Part shown: piece by piece, positions 1 through 4,438 of the stretch
Layout of the letters: each line of letters starts with the position of its first letter
Numbering within the stretch: the first letter of the stretch is position 1
Source: an uncultured Dialister sp.
GTDB taxonomy: Bacteria; Bacillota; Negativicutes; Veillonellales; Dialisteraceae
Direction of reading: 5' to 3'
Length of the DNA stretch: 7,719 nucleotides
Assembly (NCBI GenBank): GCA_900543455.1
Contig: UQRR01000093.1
Coordinates: 1 to 7,719 of the forward strand
The notes under the pieces: generated by a model
Databases searched by the model: none
What the model was told of the DNA's origin: nothing
Seen by the model: the letters and a program-made list of their open reading frames with translations, nothing else
Made by a program: the position numbers and the translations under genes

Positions 1-1
1 A

Positions 2-418
2 GAAAACGGTCAAATAACGGTTGCCGCCAAGGGTGACGTGAACCTGGAAAACGGCTATAATGAGTCCAGGGACGACTGCGGCTTGAAATACAAGGAACGC
101 GGTCTACTCTCGAGCAAGACCACAACGATCAAGAGCCGTGACGAAAGCAAGATCGTGACAGCCTCGACCCTTTCGGGAGATGCCGTGCAGATCACCGCAG
201 GCGGGAATACAAATATGACTGGATCCCCAGTCATCGGCACACATGACGTAGCGATTTCTTCCGGCAAAGATACTTCTATTTCCAGCGCGGAAGAGTACGA
301 ATGGCATGAGTACGCCAAGCAGGTCAAGAAGGGCGGTCTGCTCTCGGGTGGCGGACTCGGCTTTACCATCGGGACGGAGAAACGGAAAGATCAGTATAGC
401 GATGCTGACATGTTATAA
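2..418 (+). CDS. CdiA/FhaB-like haemagglutinin-repeat protein, 3' part only, prematurely ended
   Basis: The reading frame is open from base 2 to a TAA at 416-418, so the gene begins upstream of the window. The visible 138 residues show short alternating beta-strand repeats typical of the filamentous haemagglutinin beta-helix (phrases such as DAVQITAGGNTNMTGS and HDVAISSGKDTSISSAEE). A glycine-rich segment, KKGGLLSGGGLGFTIG, follows and resembles the haemagglutinin repeat family (Fil_haemagg_2) of CdiA/FhaB exoproteins. Such proteins are exported by two-partner secretion and act in adhesion or contact-dependent inhibition, carrying a variable toxin at the C-terminus. Here the frame stops at KDQYSDADML, where family members normally continue into more repeats, so the protein looks truncated. 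No toxin domain is visible. An internal ATG at 38 exists, but the coding signal runs upstream of it. Family assignment is fairly sure; functional status is doubtful. Confidence 0.75.
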   Translation, partial: ENGQITVAAKGDVNLENGYNESRDDCGLKYKERGLLSSKTTTIKSRDESKIVTASTLSGDAVQITAGGNTNMTGSPVIGTHDVAISSGKDTSISSAEEYEWHEYAKQVKKGGLLSGGGLGFTIGTEKRKDQYSDADML

Positions 419-476
419 ACTGTTCGGAGGCAAGGGGTTGGTGACTGATATCAAGAAAGGGGAAAAGGCCAAATAA
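417..476 (+). pseudogene. Out-of-frame remnant of an exoprotein C-terminal tail
   Basis: Just after the haemagglutinin stop, the frame at positions 417-476 reads KLFGGKGLVTDIKKGEKAK and then TAA (474-476). It lies in a different frame from the preceding gene. The composition (GGKG, lysine-rich end) looks like the natural end of a secreted exoprotein rather than random DNA. Its stop overlaps the ATG of the next gene as TAATG, the usual arrangement for translationally coupled genes. I infer that a deletion, recombination or frameshift at about 410-417 joined the haemagglutinin repeat to the last codons of a longer gene. A 24-codon ORF from the ATG at 402 in this frame also exists but has no ribosome site I would trust. 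Confidence 0.4.
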
Positions 477-1504
477 TGAGAAAACAGATTGCTCTTTGGG
501 GAATATGCATTGTTATGCCTTTACTTATTGGACTTATTTGGAGAAATGAGTATATAAAATATCAAGATTATGTGAATGAATCAAGTCTAAATGGAACAAT
601 TTTAACATGGAAAAGCGGAGAAAAAATTGAAGGTAATCATTTTATTTTGTTGAATCCGAATGATGTAAAAGATTATGTGGAATTTGACTTTAACTTTATT
701 AAGAAGTATGCAAAAGCAGAATTGATTAGTTCAATTTTCTTTGATGGAAATGGATTTTATTTTGTGGCTACTGAATCTGAAAAAAATTCACAGGTAAAAT
801 TGTTCTATGTGTCTCCGGTTGGCATAAATCAAATCGCAGAAAATCTAAGTTGCCTAAATTGGGCATTTAGTGGATTCATTAAAAGTGGGAATACTCTTTT
901 TCTAAAATTAGATCAAAAACTTTATGAAATAGATGATATTACAAAAACTCTTCGACTGGTTAAAGATTTTGGCTTTAATAAAGTGCGGGCTTATCCATAT
1001 CAAAATGGAATTGTTTATCAACATAATAATGAAGTTAGATCTTATTCAGAAAGTGGAGATACTCTTTTGTTTTGCGTACCCAATGACATGCGTTTTGATG
1101 GTTGGCATGAAACAGGACAATCTGTTTTTGTGAGTACGCCAAATAGGGAAACTTATATTATGGATTTGGAGATAGGAGCATTAAAGCCGTTTTCAACATT
1201 TTCTTTTATCAATTATGGAAATAATCAAAATGGTGTATTATTAGAGCTTATGCCCAAAGGAGGTGGAGGCGCGACTCCATTCGATACTGACTACACATGG
1301 TCATATTTATTGGGGAATGACGTGTTTACCGCATTTACTGTGAGCATTTACAATGTGGACACTGAGAAGATTGAGAATTTTTATTACTCGAATAATGATG
1401 TCACTTCCGCCTGGTTAGATGTACCGTATGATAGGAATAGATTTGAAAAGCTTAAGGAAACGCTGATTAAATCGCAGAGTAAAATCTGGCAACGGCTTAA
1501 TTAG
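476..1504 (+). CDS. Membrane-anchored protein of unknown function, possible beta-propeller
   Basis: This encodes 342 residues of a family I do not recognise. A short positive N-terminus (MRKQ) is followed by one hydrophobic segment at about residues 5-22, then charged residues, which fits a signal anchor with the rest of the protein outside the cytoplasmic membrane. The remainder contains several roughly 40-residue blocks with hydrophobic strands and turns: GNHFILL near 53, GNGFYFVA near 91, SGNTLFLKL near 137, NGIVYQH near 177, TGQSVFVS near 213 and NGVLLEL near 252. This pattern suggests beta-propeller blades. The start ATG overlaps the preceding stop (TAATG), with AAAAGG (463-468) seven bases upstream. 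The DNA is strikingly AT-rich (bases 541-600 contain 15 G or C in 60) beside GC-rich neighbours, a sign of acquisition. The position suggests an immunity or accessory protein of a CDI-type locus, but nothing in the sequence proves it. Confidence 0.7.
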   Translation: MRKQIALWGICIVMPLLIGLIWRNEYIKYQDYVNESSLNGTILTWKSGEKIEGNHFILLNPNDVKDYVEFDFNFIKKYAKAELISSIFFDGNGFYFVATESEKNSQVKLFYVSPVGINQIAENLSCLNWAFSGFIKSGNTLFLKLDQKLYEIDDITKTLRLVKDFGFNKVRAYPYQNGIVYQHNNEVRSYSESGDTLLFCVPNDMRFDGWHETGQSVFVSTPNRETYIMDLEIGALKPFSTFSFINYGNNQNGVLLELMPKGGGGATPFDTDYTWSYLLGNDVFTAFTVSIYNVDTEKIENFYYSNNDVTSAWLDVPYDRNRFEKLKETLIKSQSKIWQRLN

Positions 1505-1522
1505 TATTTCATTAGCATTTAC

Positions 1523-1550
1523 TTGCGAAATGCAGAAAAGTAATTAGGTA
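1523..1550 (+). promoter_or_regulatory. Weak candidate promoter for the secreted-protein gene
   Basis: TTGCGA (1523-1528) and TAGGTA (1545-1550) are separated by 16 bases in the 74-base gap between the two AT-rich genes. Matches to the sigma-70 consensus are partial and the region is AT-rich, so chance occurrence is likely. The second gene may simply be read through from the first. Confidence 0.2.
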
Positions 1551-1578
1551 TATTAAGAGTTTTGTGGAGGATTAAACG

Positions 1579-2277
1579 ATGAAGAATTGGAAGAGGTTCG
1601 TTTTCATTTTTGCAATCATATTTTCTTTAGGCGCTTTCGAATCTTATGCGATGCAAAATGTCATGTCTGATTCATTAGCTATGGAGAAATGCAGAATCTC
1701 TTACGTTATGAAGGGCACTGATGGGAAAAAATACAACCTGTATATTTTAGGAGATAATGAACAATTTTACGGTAGTCGAAGCGCTTGGCAGAAGACTGAT
1801 TACGATCAGGTGTATAGTGCCGATAATTACTGGGGGTACATTTCTGCTATCAATGATACGGAGGCTCTTTTTCAGTCAACAAATTTATTTGGAAAGAAGG
1901 CCAATGCTTATCTTGAATACATGAATATGACAGATCCAACATACATGGGAGGCGTTTATCTAATTACTGGTGAATCTGATCAGCCAGATGTTTTGGTTAC
2001 AGCGGAACAGATGACTGGGGGTGGATTTATTAGTTACCGGTGTTTTGTTATTCAAAACGGTAGCCTTACGCCGATGAGATTTATGGGGGATGATAAACGA
2101 ACACATTTATCAGTTATTGGTACCCATAAAAAGCCGTATGGTGTAGAGGATGGCACGATAGCTTTTCCGTGGCGTAGGCAAAAAGGGTTCAACTACAATG
2201 CCGGAAGTTTTGTGTCTGTTTACATGCCGGATTTTACCAATTTGATTCTGATCCATGGTTACACATACGAAGAATAA
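1579..2277 (+). CDS. Secreted protein of unknown function with signal peptide
   Basis: This encodes 232 residues with a good Sec signal peptide: positive MKNWKR, a hydrophobic core at about residues 8-19, and a likely cleavage after SYA at residue 24. The mature part has many aromatic residues and short strands (NLYILG, YWGYISA, GGVYLITGE, ISYRCFVIQNG) and two cysteines, C38 and C155, which could form a disulfide outside the cytoplasm. I recognise no family. The start is supported by GGAGG at 1566-1570, eight bases before the ATG. It follows the preceding gene by 74 bases on the same strand, shares its AT-rich composition, and is followed by a strong terminator. The two genes therefore probably form one acquired unit. 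It could be a periplasmic partner of the upstream anchored protein; this is inference. Confidence 0.7.
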   Translation: MKNWKRFVFIFAIIFSLGAFESYAMQNVMSDSLAMEKCRISYVMKGTDGKKYNLYILGDNEQFYGSRSAWQKTDYDQVYSADNYWGYISAINDTEALFQSTNLFGKKANAYLEYMNMTDPTYMGGVYLITGESDQPDVLVTAEQMTGGGFISYRCFVIQNGSLTPMRFMGDDKRTHLSVIGTHKKPYGVEDGTIAFPWRRQKGFNYNAGSFVSVYMPDFTNLILIHGYTYEE

Positions 2278-2340
2278 CCGAATGTTTGATACAGTTTCCT
2301 TTTATAAGATAAAGAGGATAGGCTTATTATACGGGGATAG

Positions 2341-2377
2341 AAAAGAGCGATGAGCTTTGCAGGCTCATTGCTCTTTT
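2341..2377 (+). terminator. Intrinsic terminator after the secreted-protein gene
   Basis: A 15-base arm (2341-2355, AAAAGAGCGATGAGC) pairs with 2363-2377 across a 7-base loop, with a single G-U wobble. The right arm ends in TTTT and the left arm starts with AAAA, so it could end transcription in either direction. It separates the AT-rich region from the tetR promoter. Confidence 0.85.
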
Positions 2378-2405
2378 GCACTTTCCGCATGCGAAAAAAT
2401 AGAAT

Positions 2406-2433
2406 TTGTTTTCCCGATAAATCATGCTATAAT
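2406..2433 (+). promoter_or_regulatory. Promoter of the TetR-family regulator
   Basis: A perfect TATAAT -10 box (2428-2433) is preceded by a TG at 2425-2426 (extended -10, TGC then TATAAT) and by TTGTTT (2406-2411) with a 16-base spacer. The expected start of transcription is near 2440, about 40 bases before the tetR start codon. This is the clearest promoter in the window and may also drive the efflux genes. Confidence 0.75.
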
Positions 2434-2467
2434 ACGAGTAGAGTACTAAAAAAACGAAAAGAGTACT
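2434..2467 (+). promoter_or_regulatory. Tandem operator-like repeat, probable TetR autoregulatory site
   Basis: ACGAGTAGAGTACT (2434-2447) and ACGAAAAGAGTACT (2454-2467) are 14-base direct repeats identical at 12 positions and offset by exactly 20 bases. Each contains the palindrome AGTACT. The first covers the predicted transcription start and the second ends right at the ribosome site. This is where a TetR-family repressor would bind to control its own promoter. Binding is inferred from position and symmetry only; I do not see the motif immediately upstream of the pump genes. Confidence 0.55.
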
Positions 2468-2479
2468 GGAGGAATCATT

Positions 2480-3028
2480 ATGGATGAACAGCTGATCGCG
2501 GCGGCGAAGGAAGAGATGCGGCTGCACTCGGTCAAATTCACGATGGACGATATCGCAAGAAAGCTCCATATCTCGAAAAGCACGCTGTACCAGAAGGCGT
2601 CTTCGAAGGCGGTGCTGATCCGCATGGTGTGTCTGGCAGATCAGGAGGCGTTTCGGAAGGCGAAGGAAGCGCTGATGATGAAGAAGGACACGGCGCGCGG
2701 GCGGCTGCTCTCGTACTGCCGTCTCTTTGTGGAGACGCTGTGGGCGATGCCGGATGGGTTTTATCAGGATATAGAGATCCATTATCCGGAGATCTGGAAG
2801 ATGTGGATGGATTTCAAGTATGAGGAGTTCGACCATATGATGGAGCTCCTTAAGGCCGGGGTCGCGGCGGGGGCTTTTCGTGAGGTGAATTTGACGATCC
2901 TTCGCATGATCCTCATCACATCGACGCACAATCTGAATGATGCGGATTTCCTTCGTGAGCAGAATATGACGGGTACGGATGTGATGAATGTGCTCGAGGA
3001 TATCATTCTGCATGGGATAGAAAAATAA
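2480..3028 (+). CDS. TetR/AcrR-family transcriptional regulator
   Basis: This encodes 182 residues, a normal to slightly short length for the family. The N-terminal DNA-binding domain (about residues 5-50) contains the helix-turn-helix signature FTMDDIARKLHISKSTLYQK at residues 20-39. The following SSKAVLI occupies the place where TetR proteins usually have a K-E-L-type motif. The rest is a helical ligand-sensing and dimerisation domain with many methionines and aromatics (WAMPDGFYQDIE, MWMDFKYEEFDHMMELL), consistent with a hydrophobic ligand pocket. The start is supported by GGAGG (2468-2472), seven bases before the ATG. It sits directly upstream of an RND pump on the same strand, so it most likely represses pump expression and its own gene until an inducer is present. 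The tandem repeat before it is the likely operator. The target and ligand are inferred. Confidence 0.9.
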   Translation: MDEQLIAAAKEEMRLHSVKFTMDDIARKLHISKSTLYQKASSKAVLIRMVCLADQEAFRKAKEALMMKKDTARGRLLSYCRLFVETLWAMPDGFYQDIEIHYPEIWKMWMDFKYEEFDHMMELLKAGVAAGAFREVNLTILRMILITSTHNLNDADFLREQNMTGTDVMNVLEDIILHGIEK

Positions 3029-3050
3029 GGTTAATGGGTTCAAGGTTAGC
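3029..3050 (+). repeat. Short degenerate heptamer array, GGTTMAR type
   Basis: Immediately after the tetR stop come GGTTAAT (3029-3035), one extra G, GGTTCAA (3037-3043) and GGTTAGC (3044-3050). The unit matches the cleaner GGTTCAR array at 7601-7649. With only three degenerate copies it would be weak alone; the link to the distal array makes it credible. Confidence 0.5.
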
Positions 3051-3101
3051 CCCTCGGGCGTGCTGCCCCCTTGATTGTGAATGAAAGCTCTGCTCGAATG
3101 A

Positions 3102-3129
3102 GAAATTAGAAATGAGAAATGCGAAATGG
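3102..3129 (+). repeat. Heptamer array, GAAATKN type
   Basis: Four consecutive 7-base units, GAAATTA, GAAATGA, GAAATGC and GAAATGG, occupy 3102-3129, differing only at the last two positions. A degenerate fifth copy (CGAATGA) precedes them at 3095-3101. This is the second heptamer array in the gap between tetR and the pump genes and is unrelated in sequence to the other two types. Confidence 0.7.
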
Positions 3130-3132
3130 TGG

Positions 3133-3162
3133 TGCGGCGCATAAAAATATGGAAGCGCCGCA
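3133..3162 (+). other. GC-rich hairpin in the tetR-pump gap
   Basis: TGCGGCGC (3133-3140) and GCGCCGCA (3155-3162) are perfect inverted repeats with a 14-base AT-rich loop. No run of T follows, so it is not a standard terminator. It could be an mRNA structure between the regulator and pump genes or part of an interspersed repeat. Confidence 0.55.
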
Positions 3163-3184
3163 GAGGTTTGAAACTAGCGGTTTT
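3158..3184 (+). terminator. Weak possible terminator overlapping the preceding hairpin
   Basis: CCGCAG (3158-3163) can pair with CTAGCGG (3174-3180) with one bulged A and a 10-base loop, followed by TTTT (3181-3184). The stem is short and the T run brief, so it would at best end transcription partly. It uses bases also needed by the hairpin at 3133-3162, so the two folds exclude each other. Confidence 0.25.
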
Positions 3185-3195
3185 CTCGTATCGCA
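3179..3195 (+). repeat. 17-base interspersed motif, copy 1
   Basis: GGTTTTCTCGTATCGCA matches 16 of 17 bases of a second copy at 7688-7704. Both copies follow a GC-rich hairpin and a run of T and precede C/T-rich sequence containing CTAG. The two copies flank the adaptor and permease genes. Confidence 0.65.
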
Positions 3196-3198
3196 AAC

Positions 3199-3348
3199 CT
3201 AATCCCTAGCCACTAATCCCTAGCTACCAGTCACTAGTCACTCGAGGCTCCTAATCCCTAGCTACTAATCCCTAATCCCTAATCCCTAGTCACCAGTCAC
3301 CAGTCCCTAGTCACCAGTCACCAGTCCCTAGTCACAAGTCACCAGTCA
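3199..3348 (+). repeat. Twenty-unit heptamer tandem array, CYARTCM type
   Basis: The stretch divides exactly into 7-base units: six at 3199-3240, a 10-base interruption CTCGAGGCTC (3241-3250), then fourteen at 3251-3348. Unit variants are CTAATCC, CTAGCCA, CTAGCTA, CTAGTCA, CCAGTCA, CCAGTCC and CAAGTCA. Variants recur in blocks, such as three CTAATCC in a row and a repeated trio of CTAGTCA, CCAGTCA and CCAGTCC, which points to expansion by slippage or unequal exchange. The array ends 25 bases before the adaptor start codon and forms most of its leader. It is not a CRISPR array, because there are no unique spacers. Confidence 0.9.
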
Positions 3349-3373
3349 CTTTTATCATATAAGGAGTCAGTCT

Positions 3374-4438
3374 ATGAAACGTTTAGCTATGTATATCGGT
3401 GTGATGCTTATAGGTGCTTCGATCGCGCTGTCGGGGTGCGGAGCAGAGAAGTCGGCGGCGCCAAAGGCGCCATTGGTGAAGTCGATGGTCATCGGTGAGA
3501 CGGAGTCGGGCGTGAAGAATACGTTCTCCGGCACGGTGCATGGTTTTTTTGAATCGCCTCTGGCATTTCAGGTGGGAGGCCGGATCATGCAGCGCTATGT
3601 CACATCCGGTGAGCGGGTCAGCGCAGGGCAGGCACTCTTCAAGGTAGACTCGAAGGATGCAGGGGAGCAGGCAGCGGCGGCGCGTTCGCAGCTGAATGCG
3701 GCGGAGGCATCGTATCGCCTTGCCCAGTCGACGCTGGCGCGGTATGAGAAGCTGCACTCGGTGTCGGCGATCTCTGATCTTGCCATTGATCAGACGAGAA
3801 ATCAGGCAGAGCTTGCAGCGGCGCAGCTCGAGTCCGCGCAGGCGACGCTCTCGCGCGCGGAGAATAATCTCGGCTTCACGGTGCTTTCGGCAGACCGTGA
3901 CGGGATCGTCGGGACGACGCTCTACGAGGTGGGGCAGGTCGTCGCGGCGGGGACACCGGTGGTGTCGATCATCGATGATTCGCAGCTGGATGTCTACATT
4001 TCTTTGACAGAGAAGCAGTATCGGGAGTATTCTGTGGGGATGCCGTGTACGGTGACATTCTGGGCGCTGCCGAATGTGAGCGTAGAGGGGCGTGTCCGCG
4101 AAGTAGCGGCTGCACCGAATGCGCAGACGGGGACCTATGATGCGAAGGTGACTTTGGTCGATCCGCCGGAGAATATCGCCGTCGGCATGACGGCAGAAGT
4201 GAAATTTGGTGACAGAGGGGTCGGTAAGGGCATCATGATCCCGCTTTCTGCGATGGCGACGCAGGATCAAAAGCCGTCTGTCTGGGTGATCCGGGATCAC
4301 AAGGTGACGCTGACGCCGGTCAAGGTGGGGCGCTACGGCGAGGATACGGTGGAGATCATCGAAGGACTTGCCAAGGGGGATCGCATCGTGACGGCGGGCG
4401 TTTCGAAACTGGCTGAAGGAGAAGAGGTACGCGTATGA
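3374..4438 (+). CDS. RND efflux periplasmic adaptor (membrane fusion protein), lipoprotein
   Basis: This encodes 354 residues, near the usual size for AcrA/MexA-type adaptors. A lipoprotein signal with lipobox L-S-G-C places the lipid-modified cysteine at residue 22, anchoring the protein in the membrane with the body in the periplasm. Domains in order: first half of the lipoyl fold (about 55-95, with FQVGGRI and VTSGERVSAGQALFKVD), alanine-rich coiled-coil hairpin (about 97-165), second lipoyl half (about 168-200, DGIVGTTLYEVGQVVAAGTPV), beta-barrel (about 205-280), and membrane-proximal domain to the C-terminus. The adaptor links the RND permease to an outer-membrane channel. The start is supported by AAGGAG (3361-3366), seven bases before the ATG. 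Its stop overlaps the permease start (ATGA), so the two are translationally coupled. The substrate cannot be read from the sequence. Confidence 0.93.
   Translation: MKRLAMYIGVMLIGASIALSGCGAEKSAAPKAPLVKSMVIGETESGVKNTFSGTVHGFFESPLAFQVGGRIMQRYVTSGERVSAGQALFKVDSKDAGEQAAAARSQLNAAEASYRLAQSTLARYEKLHSVSAISDLAIDQTRNQAELAAAQLESAQATLSRAENNLGFTVLSADRDGIVGTTLYEVGQVVAAGTPVVSIIDDSQLDVYISLTEKQYREYSVGMPCTVTFWALPNVSVEGRVREVAAAPNAQTGTYDAKVTLVDPPENIAVGMTAEVKFGDRGVGKGIMIPLSAMATQDQKPSVWVIRDHKVTLTPVKVGRYGEDTVEIIEGLAKGDRIVTAGVSKLAEGEEVRV

Noticed and set aside
933..1133. 66-codon frame inside the first AT-rich gene
   Set aside because: It is a shifted frame within a longer gene with a supported start, and has no ribosome site of note.
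2327..3196. Long reverse-strand open frame opposite tetR
   Set aside because: It spans a terminator, a promoter and the intergenic hairpins, and is rich in H, R and L, as expected for the antisense of a GC-biased gene. The TetR helix-turn-helix on the + strand is clear.
3199..3348. CRISPR array
   Set aside because: The repeats are 7 bases long and directly adjoining, with no unique spacers, and no cas genes are present.
3199..3348. Telomere-like repeat marking a linear replicon end
   Set aside because: Units such as CTAATCC resemble telomeric repeats, but the array is internal, heterogeneous and flanked by ordinary genes on both sides.
3353..3358. -10 box (TATCAT) for the adaptor gene
   Set aside because: Transcription would start at or after the ribosome site at 3361-3366, and no -35 box lies at a proper distance within the array.
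3383..4300. 305-codon reverse-strand open frame opposite the adaptor
   Set aside because: It is antisense to a complete, well-supported adaptor gene, has a shadow-like Arg/His-rich composition, and has no plausible start signals.
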